A stretch of DNA of 5,577 bases from Oscillospiraceae bacterium (GTDB lineage: Bacteria > Bacillota > Clostridia > Oscillospirales > Oscillospiraceae), in assembly GCA_904501855.1 (NCBI GenBank), contig CAJGCI010000125.1:1-5577 (forward strand). Direction: 5' to 3'. The translations under genes and the position numbers were made by a program. Under the pieces are notes generated by a model. It was given only the letters and a program-made list of their open reading frames with translations, was not told the origin of the DNA and searched no databases. Below, piece by piece: positions 1 through 5,577 of this stretch; the first letter of the stretch is position 1, and each line of letters begins with the position of its first letter.

Positions 1-1
1 C

Positions 2-1168
2 GGTATTATTATCGGTCTCGGTGTAATGATGGGAGGTATCCTGGAGAAATCCGGGGCCGCCGAACGAATGGCCTATTCTTTCATTAAAGCCGTGGGAAAG
101 AAAAGAGAAGAATGGGCACTGGCGATCACCGGCTGGTTTATTTCCATCCCGGTGTTTGCGGATTCCGCTATCGTCATCTTTGCACCGCTGTGTAAAGCAA
201 TCTCCCGCGTCAGCGGCAAGTCCCTTGTTGGCCTTGCACTGGCGATGGCCGCGGGCCTTCAGCTGACACACTGCCTGGTACCGCCCACGCCCGGCCCGAC
301 AACGGCAGCCAGCATGCTGGGTGTTGATTTGGGACAGATGATCATGACAGGCGCAGCAATCTCCGTGCCGATGCTCATCATTGCGGTCTTCTACTGCAAA
401 TGGATCGGCAAAAAGATCTATCAGATCCCCCTGGAAGACGGAGGATTTGAACGGAAAGAATTCAAACAGGAATACATTAAGAGCATGGACGAACTGGACG
501 GCCTCATGAATGCAAAGAAGCTTCCCGGACTCGGACGCTCCATTGCTCCGATCGTCGTTCCCCTGATACTCATCCTGACCAACACCATCCTTGGGTTTGC
601 CGGAATCAAGAATCAGGTTCTGACTTTCCTCGGCGCACCGATCGTCGCGCTTGGAATCGGCACACTGCTGGCCATTTACGGCCTGATGGCGAAGGATTCC
701 GTAAAGGACGTGCTCGGATGTATGGATACCGCCATTAAGGACACCGGCATCATCATGCTTATTACCGGCGCCGGCGGTGCACTTGGCAATGTTATCAAAG
801 TATCCGGTATCGGCAACGCACTGGGTGAGCTGGTTCTCGCCTGGCCGATCCCCGCAGTTCTGATCCCGTTTATCATTGCGGCACTGATGCGCATCGCGCT
901 TGGCTCCGCAACCGTGGCAATCACGACGGCAGCGTCTCTGTCTGCTCCCATCGCAGGTCAGCTGGGAATCTCTCCGCTGCTGCTGGCACAGGCATGCTGC
1001 GTCGGCGCGATTTCCTTCTCTTACTTTAACGATTCCGGATTCTGGGTATGGAACGGAATGTTTGGTGTAACGGAACTGAAAGATCAGATCCGCTGCAAAA
1101 CTGCAATTTCTATGATTATGGCGGCAGTAGGTATTGTTGAGCTGATTATACTGTCACCGATTATTTAA
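2..1168 (+). CDS. GntP-family permease for a sugar acid (5' end outside window)
   Basis: This is an inner-membrane secondary transporter of the gluconate:H+ symporter (GntP) family, probably importing glucarate, a related aldarate or glycerate. The reading frame is open to the left edge; in-frame codons before the ATG at 26 encode GIIIGLGV, typical GntP interior sequence, so the true start lies upstream. 388 residues are visible; the family is usually about 430-450, so roughly 50 N-terminal residues are missing. Family signatures are LTHCLVPPTPGP (263-298), GSATVAITTAA (from 902) and SYFNDSGFW (1019-1045). About ten hydrophobic segments are visible, with one charged loop near 437-530. The first motif has Thr where GntP proteins I recall have His (PPHPGP). 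The stop is 30 bp before the reductase start with no terminator between, so co-transcription is likely. The family call is firm; the substrate is inferred only from the neighbours. Confidence 0.9.
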   Translation, partial: GIIIGLGVMMGGILEKSGAAERMAYSFIKAVGKKREEWALAITGWFISIPVFADSAIVIFAPLCKAISRVSGKSLVGLALAMAAGLQLTHCLVPPTPGPTTAASMLGVDLGQMIMTGAAISVPMLIIAVFYCKWIGKKIYQIPLEDGGFERKEFKQEYIKSMDELDGLMNAKKLPGLGRSIAPIVVPLILILTNTILGFAGIKNQVLTFLGAPIVALGIGTLLAIYGLMAKDSVKDVLGCMDTAIKDTGIIMLITGAGGALGNVIKVSGIGNALGELVLAWPIPAVLIPFIIAALMRIALGSATVAITTAASLSAPIAGQLGISPLLLAQACCVGAISFSYFNDSGFWVWNGMFGVTELKDQIRCKTAISMIMAAVGIVELIILSPII

Positions 1169-1185
1169 AAACTATCACGCAAAAT

Positions 1186-1190
1186 GGAGG
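1186..1190 (+). promoter_or_regulatory. Shine-Dalgarno GGAGG that sets the start of the reductase gene
   Basis: GGAGG lies 8 nt before the ATG at 1199. An in-frame ATG at 1184 overlaps this site and has no ribosome binding site of its own. Starting at 1199 gives MKIGMIGLG, so the Rossmann fold begins at once, as usual in this family; starting at 1184 would add five residues (MEAKT) encoded mostly by the binding site itself. Confidence 0.85.
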
Positions 1191-1198
1191 CAAAAACA

Positions 1199-2077
1199 AT
1201 GAAAATAGGAATGATCGGTCTTGGAATCATGGGAAAGCCCATGGCAAAGAACCTTTTAAAAGCGGGCTATGATCTGACGGTCAGCAGCGCAAACCGCGCA
1301 TCCGGAGAACTGGTCGAATGTGGTGCAAAGGCAGCGACCAATGCAGAGATCGGGGAGACCTGTGATGTCGTGCTGACCATGCTTCCCAATTCTCCGCAGG
1401 TCAAAGCCGTTATGCTGGGCGATGACGGAGTGGCCTCCCATATGAAACCGGGCTCCACCTTTATCGATATGAGTTCCATCAATCCGATGGCATCCAAAGA
1501 ACTGGCGGAAGAAGTTGAAAAACTGGGAATCAATATGATGGATGCGCCCGTTTCCGGGGGTGAACCGAAAGCAATCGACGGAACACTGTCGTTCATGGTC
1601 GGCGGTAAACAGGAAGTATTTGATCAGTTCAAGCCCATGCTTGAGGCAATGGGATCTTCTGTTGTCCGCTGCGGTGAAGTCGGTGCCGGCAATACTACAA
1701 AACTTGCCAACCAGATCATCGTTGCATGCAACATTCAGGCGCTGGCAGAGGCATTGACACTGGCCCAGAAAGCCGGCGTGGATCCCAATCTGGTGTTCGA
1801 TGCCATTAAGGGCGGACTTGCAGGTTCCACCGTTATGAATGCAAAAGCACCCATGATGATCGAAGGTAATGACAAGCCCGGGTTTAAAGTCGACCTGCAC
1901 ATCAAGGATCTGAATAATGCACTGGATTGTGCACACTCCGTCGGTGCACCCATGCTGATGACATCCGCGGTACAGGAAGTGCTGCAGTGGCTGCACAATC
2001 ATGAAGGCGGGCAGAAAGATCACAGTGCGATTGCACAGTATTATGAGCATCTTGCCGACATCGAAATCGGACGCTGA
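1199..2077 (+). CDS. garR: Tartronate semialdehyde reductase (2-hydroxy-3-oxopropionate reductase)
   Basis: This cytoplasmic NAD(P)H-dependent enzyme of the beta-hydroxyacid dehydrogenase family reduces tartronate semialdehyde to D-glycerate. The 292-residue product is close to the usual length of about 295. The N-terminal Rossmann fold carries GLGIMG at residues 7-12. The substrate-binding motif DAPVSGG is at 115-121. The catalytic lysine is Lys168 in GAGNTTKLANQ, and the C-terminal helical domain carries KDLNNALD at 236-243. After the second beta strand the sequence is VSSANR, lacking the acidic residue found there in many NAD-preferring members, so NADPH use is possible. It sits 30 bp after the permease and 23 bp before the DapA-family gene. 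Sequence alone cannot exclude related enzymes such as 3-hydroxyisobutyrate or 2-hydroxymethylglutarate dehydrogenase; gudD and a glycerate kinase nearby make the GarR role the best reading. Confidence 0.85.
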   Translation: MKIGMIGLGIMGKPMAKNLLKAGYDLTVSSANRASGELVECGAKAATNAEIGETCDVVLTMLPNSPQVKAVMLGDDGVASHMKPGSTFIDMSSINPMASKELAEEVEKLGINMMDAPVSGGEPKAIDGTLSFMVGGKQEVFDQFKPMLEAMGSSVVRCGEVGAGNTTKLANQIIVACNIQALAEALTLAQKAGVDPNLVFDAIKGGLAGSTVMNAKAPMMIEGNDKPGFKVDLHIKDLNNALDCAHSVGAPMLMTSAVQEVLQWLHNHEGGQKDHSAIAQYYEHLADIEIGR

Positions 2078-2100
2078 GAAAACGACAGGGAGGAAACATC

Positions 2101-3018
2101 ATGTATAAACCCTATGGAATCATCCCCCCGATCATTACCCCGTTCAAGGAGGACGGAACAGTTGATCTGGATGCGATGGTAAAGATGGCGGTCCATCTTG
2201 TGGACAATGGAGTACATGGTCTGTTCCCCTTTGGCACTACCGGCGAGTTTTATGCCGTAGGGGATGAGGAATATGTTGCGGCACTGAAGGCGGTACGCGA
2301 TGCTGTGAAAGACAAACGGGACCGATACGGCAATCCGATCCAGCTGCTTGCCGGATGCAGCCATATCACCACCCGCGGAGTCATCCACCTGGCACACCTG
2401 GTGGAGGAAGTGGGCGGATATGATGCAATCAGCGTGCTTACTCCGATGTTCGTGTCTCAGACGCAGTCTGAACTATACAACTATTTCAAGACTATTGCGG
2501 AGAACACAACGCTTCCGGTAATCATGTACAACAACAAACCAAAAACCAACGTAACCATTGAACCGGCAACGGTATCCCTGCTGGCGCACGAAGTGCCGAA
2601 TATCATCGGAGTCAAAGATTCCACCGGAGATATGACGAATACCGAAGAATATCTGCGGCTGACGATGGATGTCAAGGATCGGTTCCATGTCATCATGGGC
2701 AGAGATACTCTTATCTATGCAGCACTTCATTATGGCGCACCGGCCGCGGTCGCAAGCTGCGCCAATGTTGCGCCGCGTGTGGTGTCTGACATCTATGACA
2801 AATTCCACGACGGCGACTGGGAAGGCGCACTGGCAGCACAATACCGGCTGGCTCCGCTGCGTATCGCATGCGGGATGGGAACGTTTCCGGAAGTGATCAA
2901 GGAAGGTCTGACCCTCCAGGGCATTCCTGTAGGAAAATGTCTGGATCCGATTGGAGAACTTACGGTAAAGGAAAAAGAAAAACTGCGGAATGTTCTGCAT
3001 GATATGAAACTGATCTGA
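2101..3018 (+). CDS. DapA/NanA-superfamily lyase, probable 5-keto-4-deoxyglucarate aldolase
   Basis: This is a class I (Schiff-base) TIM-barrel lyase of the dihydrodipicolinate synthase / N-acetylneuraminate lyase superfamily. At 305 residues it is of normal length. The pyruvate-binding GTTGE is at 45-49, the catalytic Tyr143 begins YNNKPKTN, and the Schiff-base Lys172 lies in GVKDSTGD. Compared with E. coli DapA, the Tyr107 position is Phe117 (in TPMF) and the Arg138 position is Lys148, so lysine biosynthesis is unlikely. Dehydratases acting on 5-keto-4-deoxyglucarate usually carry GGTGEF instead of GTTGE. With glucarate dehydratase downstream and the reductase and kinase of the glycerate branch adjacent, the likely reaction is cleavage of 5-keto-4-deoxyglucarate to pyruvate and tartronate semialdehyde, the step done by GarL in E. 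coli. GGAGG at 2089-2093 supports the start. The superfamily is certain; the reaction is inferred. Confidence 0.85.
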   Translation: MYKPYGIIPPIITPFKEDGTVDLDAMVKMAVHLVDNGVHGLFPFGTTGEFYAVGDEEYVAALKAVRDAVKDKRDRYGNPIQLLAGCSHITTRGVIHLAHLVEEVGGYDAISVLTPMFVSQTQSELYNYFKTIAENTTLPVIMYNNKPKTNVTIEPATVSLLAHEVPNIIGVKDSTGDMTNTEEYLRLTMDVKDRFHVIMGRDTLIYAALHYGAPAAVASCANVAPRVVSDIYDKFHDGDWEGALAAQYRLAPLRIACGMGTFPEVIKEGLTLQGIPVGKCLDPIGELTVKEKEKLRNVLHDMKLI

Positions 3019-3023
3019 GGAGG
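3017..3023 (+). promoter_or_regulatory. Ribosome binding site of gudD overlapping the upstream stop codon
   Basis: GAGGAGG begins inside the TGA stop (3016-3018) of the DapA-family gene and ends 6 nt before the gudD ATG at 3030. Ribosomes finishing the upstream gene stop on top of this site, so translation of the two genes is probably coupled and their amounts matched. The coupling is inferred from position. Confidence 0.75.
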
Positions 3024-3029
3024 AACAAC

Positions 3030-4367
3030 ATGGCTATTCCAACTGTAGAAAAAATGGAAGTAATTCCGGTTGCAGGTCACGACTGCATGGAACTGAATCT
3101 GTCCGGTGCACATGCTCCTTATTTTACGCGTAATATCGTAATCCTGACAGACTCAAACGGCACGGAAGGTGTAGGAGAGGTTCCGGGCGGTGAAAAAATC
3201 ACGAAAGCACTGGAAGATGTAAAGCATCTGGTCCTGGGCACGCGTATCGCCGATTATAAAGCAACTCTTAACAATGTCCGCAAATGGCTGAACGAAAACA
3301 TTAAAGACGATGTTCGCGGCCTTCAGACGTTCGATCTTCGGACCGGAGTCCATGTGGTTACAGCAATCGAAGCTCCCCTTCTGGATCTGATGGGAAAATT
3401 CCTGGATATTCCTGCGGCTGCACTGATGGGAGATGGAGTACAGAGAGACCGTGTCCGCTTCCTCAGCTACCTGTTTTATGTGGGGGACCGCAAGAAGACA
3501 GATCTGGAATATGAAGAAGAGCCGGATGCTGAATGCGACTGGTACCGGCTGCGTCATGAAGAGGCAATGACTCCGGAAGCAGTTGTTGCACTGGCTAAAG
3601 CAACGCACGAAAAGTATGGATTTGAAGACTTCAAACTCAAAGGCGGCGTTCTTGCACCGAAAGAAGAATTGAAGGCGGTTCAGGCCATTAAGGCCGCATT
3701 CCCCGATGCACGGGTAGACCTCGATCCCAACGGATGCTGGAGCCTGGAAGAGGCACTGGAGATCGGTCCGGAGCTTAAGAAAGTCCTGGCGTACTGTGAA
3801 GACCCCTGTGGTGCTGAGAACGGATTCTCCGGTCGGGAAGTAATGGCAGAATTCCGGAAAGCAACCATGATGCCGACAGCTACCAACATGATCAACACGG
3901 ACTGGCGGCAGATGTGCCATACCATTGCTTTGCAGAGTGTTGATATTCCGCTGGCAGATCCGCATTTCTGGACGATGGAAGGTTCGGTTCGTGTCGGACA
4001 GCTCTGCAATGACTTCGGTCTGATGTGGGGATGCCATTCCAATAACCATTTCGATATCTCTCTTGCCATGGTAGTGCAGTGTGCGGCGGCGATTCCAGGT
4101 AAAATGAACGGAATCGACACCCACTGGATTTGGCAGGAAGGCAGAGAACGGCTGACAAAAGAGCCCATGCAGATTATTGACGGATGTATTGATCTTCCGA
4201 AAAAAGGAGGTCTTGGCATCGAACTGGATCGCGAGCAGATCGAAAAAGCCCATCAGCTGTACATGGATAAATGCTATGGAAAAGGCGCTCGCGATGATTC
4301 CATCGGCATGCAGTATCTGATTCCCGGATGGAAATTTGACAACAAAAAACCTTGTATGGTACGGTGA
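3030..4367 (+). CDS. gudD: Glucarate dehydratase (enolase superfamily)
   Basis: This cytoplasmic Mg2+-dependent enzyme converts D-glucarate (and usually L-idarate) to 5-keto-4-deoxyglucarate, the first catabolic step. It has 445 residues against 446 in E. coli GudD, and many blocks match that protein as I recall it: GVGEVPGGEKI, GLQTFDLRT, CDWYRLRHEEAMTP, FSGREVMAEFR, PLADPHFWTM, IDTHWIWQEG and GMQYLIPGW. The active site looks complete: the KxK pair Lys202/Lys204 in FKLKGG; metal ligands Asp232 (DPNG), Glu257 (CEDPC) and Asn286 (TATN); and the Asp310/His336 dyad (LADPHF, CHSNNHFD). All are offset by three from the E. coli numbering. It should therefore be active, unlike the GudX-type paralogue. 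Its binding site overlaps the preceding stop codon. No galactarate dehydratase (garD) is visible, so the operon points to glucarate rather than galactarate. Confidence 0.96.
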   Translation: MAIPTVEKMEVIPVAGHDCMELNLSGAHAPYFTRNIVILTDSNGTEGVGEVPGGEKITKALEDVKHLVLGTRIADYKATLNNVRKWLNENIKDDVRGLQTFDLRTGVHVVTAIEAPLLDLMGKFLDIPAAALMGDGVQRDRVRFLSYLFYVGDRKKTDLEYEEEPDAECDWYRLRHEEAMTPEAVVALAKATHEKYGFEDFKLKGGVLAPKEELKAVQAIKAAFPDARVDLDPNGCWSLEEALEIGPELKKVLAYCEDPCGAENGFSGREVMAEFRKATMMPTATNMINTDWRQMCHTIALQSVDIPLADPHFWTMEGSVRVGQLCNDFGLMWGCHSNNHFDISLAMVVQCAAAIPGKMNGIDTHWIWQEGRERLTKEPMQIIDGCIDLPKKGGLGIELDREQIEKAHQLYMDKCYGKGARDDSIGMQYLIPGWKFDNKKPCMVR

Positions 4368-4394
4368 CATTGGAAAACTTCAAAGAATGATGAC

Positions 4395-4440
4395 AAAAGC
4401 GACTGGCATCGCTGCAAATGCATCGTTGTCAGTCCCTTTT
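4395..4440 (+). terminator. Long imperfect hairpin ending in TTTT between gudD and the kinase gene
   Basis: The arms 4395-4411 and 4424-4440 pair at 15 of 17 positions (one G-T wobble; mismatches C-C and T-T). After one more mismatch, three inner pairs close an AAAT loop at 4416-4419. The outer pairs are AAAA with TTTT, so the element has a terminator-like T run on both strands, though only four T long. It ends 3 nt before the kinase ribosome binding site. It could be a partial intrinsic terminator lowering kinase expression, an mRNA-stabilising 3' end for gudD, or both. The structure is seen by hand pairing; the function is inferred. Confidence 0.55.
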
Positions 4441-4443
4441 CAG

Positions 4444-4448
4444 AGGAG
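4444..4448 (+). promoter_or_regulatory. Ribosome binding site of the glycerate kinase gene
   Basis: AGGAG lies 6 nt before the ATG at 4455 and just after the hairpin, which fixes the start of the last gene. Seven bases from 4448 to 4454 (GAAGTTT) are complementary to 4375-4381 (AAACTTC); such pairing would cover the spacer between this site and the start codon. Confidence 0.75.
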
Positions 4449-4454
4449 AAGTTT

Positions 4455-5577
4455 ATGAATACCACGCTTAGAGAAGATGCCGATCAGATTATCCGGCAGA
4501 GCATACAGGCAGTGCTGCCGGATGAGGCGGTGCGGCAGGCGCTGAAAGAGTATCAGCCCGGCGCCGGGAAAACGCTACTGGTTGCCACAGGCAAGGCCGC
4601 CTGGCAGATGGCAAAAGCAGCCGTGGACGCGCTTGGAAAAGTAGATGGCGGTATCGTTATTACAAAGTATGAACATGTTATGGGAGAAATCCCAGGCGTG
4701 GAGTGTTGTGAAGCCGGACATCCGGTGCCGGACGAAAACAGTTTCCTGTCCACGAAAAAGGCGCTGGATCTGGTACAAGGCCTCACTCAGGAGGATCGAG
4801 TGATTTTCCTGCTGTCCGGAGGCGGAAGCGCTCTGTTTGAGAGTCCGCTGATTCCGGGGGAGGAGTTGCAGGATATCACCCAGCAACTGCTGGCCAGCGG
4901 TGCGGATATAGTGGAAATGAATACCCTGAGAAAACGTCTCAGCGGCGTCAAAGGCGGGAAGTTTGCCCGGGCGTGTGCTCCGGCAAAGGTCTTCAGCATC
5001 ATTCTCAGTGACGTTCTCGGAGATCCGCTGGATATGATTGCCAGTGGTCCGGCGTATCCGGATCGCAGCACGTGTGAAGAGGCAAAAGCTGTTGTAGAAA
5101 AGTACAACATCCGATTGTCCGAAGAGGCGGAGAAGCTTCTGGAGATAGAAACACCGAAAAGTCTGGATAACGTGGAATCGCACATCAACGGATCCGTGCG
5201 GGAGCTCTGCAAGGCAGCGGCAAAGGCAGCAGCGGAACTGGGATACGAACCAGTTCTGCTCACCGATCAGTTGTGCTGTGAAGCGAGAGAGGCGGGAAGC
5301 TTCCTTTCCAGCATTCTGAAAGCGCATGCTGGTCAGGGGAAATCACTTGCATTTATTGCTGGCGGTGAGACGGTGGTCCACCTTACGGGCCATGGTCTTG
5401 GAGGACGCAATCAGGAACTTGCTCTGGCCGCAGCGCCGGGGATCGCCGGGATGGAAGGCGCAGCTGTTTTCTCCGTCGGAAGTGACGGTACGGACGGTCC
5501 GTGCGATGCCGCCGGCGGATATGTAGATGGACAGACTGCTAAAAGCCTGATAGAACACAGCATCGATGTAGCGAAAA
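4455..5577 (+). CDS. gckA: Glycerate 2-kinase, MOFRL/GckA type (3' end outside window)
   Basis: This cytoplasmic ATP-dependent kinase phosphorylates D-glycerate to 2-phosphoglycerate, feeding the glucarate carbon into glycolysis. 374 residues are visible with no stop; the family is usually about 410-450 long, so the C-terminus is missing. The N-terminal DUF4147 domain shows ATGKAA (44-49, with the conserved Lys47), LLSGGGSAL (119-127), MNTLRKRLSGVKGG (155-168) and LSDVLGDPLDMIASGP (184-199). The C-terminal MOFRL domain shows AGGETVV (302-308), GLGGRNQELAL (314-324) and GSDGTDGP (342-349). Two usual Thr positions differ: SGPAYPD for SGPTxPD and DGPCDAAG for DGPTDAAG. Relatives are often misannotated as hydroxypyruvate reductase (TtuD). 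It is unrelated in sequence to the E. coli GarK/GlxK kinases. It follows gudD by 87 bp, the widest gap here, and may be expressed partly separately. Confidence 0.92.
   Translation, partial: MNTTLREDADQIIRQSIQAVLPDEAVRQALKEYQPGAGKTLLVATGKAAWQMAKAAVDALGKVDGGIVITKYEHVMGEIPGVECCEAGHPVPDENSFLSTKKALDLVQGLTQEDRVIFLLSGGGSALFESPLIPGEELQDITQQLLASGADIVEMNTLRKRLSGVKGGKFARACAPAKVFSIILSDVLGDPLDMIASGPAYPDRSTCEEAKAVVEKYNIRLSEEAEKLLEIETPKSLDNVESHINGSVRELCKAAAKAAAELGYEPVLLTDQLCCEAREAGSFLSSILKAHAGQGKSLAFIAGGETVVHLTGHGLGGRNQELALAAAPGIAGMEGAAVFSVGSDGTDGPCDAAGGYVDGQTAKSLIEHSIDVAK

Noticed and set aside
1256..2050. 264-codon minus-strand frame opposite garR
   Set aside because: Cys/His-rich translation without recognisable domains, lying fully over a convincing reductase gene; judged a shadow frame.
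2101..3018. True dihydrodipicolinate synthase for lysine synthesis
   Set aside because: The Tyr107 and Arg138 equivalents are Phe and Lys, and the neighbours are all sugar-acid catabolism genes, with no lysine or peptidoglycan genes nearby.
2101..3018. 5-keto-4-deoxyglucarate dehydratase (KdgD)
   Set aside because: Considered because it follows GudD in Bacillus and Pseudomonas, but the GGTGEF signature I associate with it is absent (GTTGE instead), and the adjacent reductase and kinase imply an aldolase route. Not fully excluded.
3153..4370. 405-codon open frame on the minus strand opposite gudD
   Set aside because: It mirrors a well-supported gudD in composition, is rich in Cys, His and Phe, shows no family motif and has no evident ribosome binding site. 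It is a by-product of codon bias.
4368..4394. Separate promoter for the kinase gene
   Set aside because: TTGGAA near 4370 loosely resembles a -35 box, but no plausible -10 box lies 16-18 bp downstream.
4389..4412. Catabolite-repression (cre) operator
   Set aside because: The stretch around AAAGCGACTGGCA has the central CG, but the spacing of the outer TG and CA half-sites does not fit the consensus.
4575..5327. 250-codon minus-strand frame opposite the kinase gene
   Set aside because: The + strand frame carries every MOFRL kinase motif across this stretch; the antisense product resembles no protein I know.

Overview
The window holds five genes in a row on the + strand. They read as a D-glucarate (aldaric acid) utilisation operon of a Gram-positive anaerobe-like bacterium. 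Strong GGAGG-type ribosome binding sites in front of the four genes whose starts are visible, tight spacing and mid-range base composition suggest Bacillota, perhaps a gut clostridium. That placement is inferred from style only; no phylogenetic marker is present.

Layout: a GntP-family permease, its N-terminus cut off by the window edge (2-1168); 30 bp; a tartronate semialdehyde reductase, GarR type (1199-2077); 23 bp; a DapA/NanA-superfamily Schiff-base lyase (2101-3018); 11 bp; a glucarate dehydratase, GudD (3030-4367); an 87 bp gap holding a long imperfect hairpin with a short T run (4395-4440); and a MOFRL-type glycerate 2-kinase that runs off the right edge (4455-5577). No RNA gene, mobile element, CRISPR array or regulator gene was seen. 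No intergenic gap exceeds 87 bp.

Proposed pathway: the permease imports the acid sugar. GudD dehydrates D-glucarate to 5-keto-4-deoxyglucarate. The DapA-family enzyme cleaves this to pyruvate and tartronate semialdehyde. GarR reduces the semialdehyde to glycerate, and the kinase makes 2-phosphoglycerate for glycolysis. The chemistry matches the enterobacterial gud/gar route, but three of the five parts come from different families: a GntP permease instead of an MFS GudP/GarP, a class I DapA-type lyase where E. coli uses the metal-dependent GarL, and a MOFRL glycerate kinase instead of GarK.

The point most worth testing is the DapA-family gene. Its reductase and kinase neighbours make sense only if it is an aldolase. 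Its GTTGE motif and altered active-site residues also argue against both lysine-pathway DapA and the known 5-keto-4-deoxyglucarate dehydratases. The rest looks like ordinary accessory metabolism.
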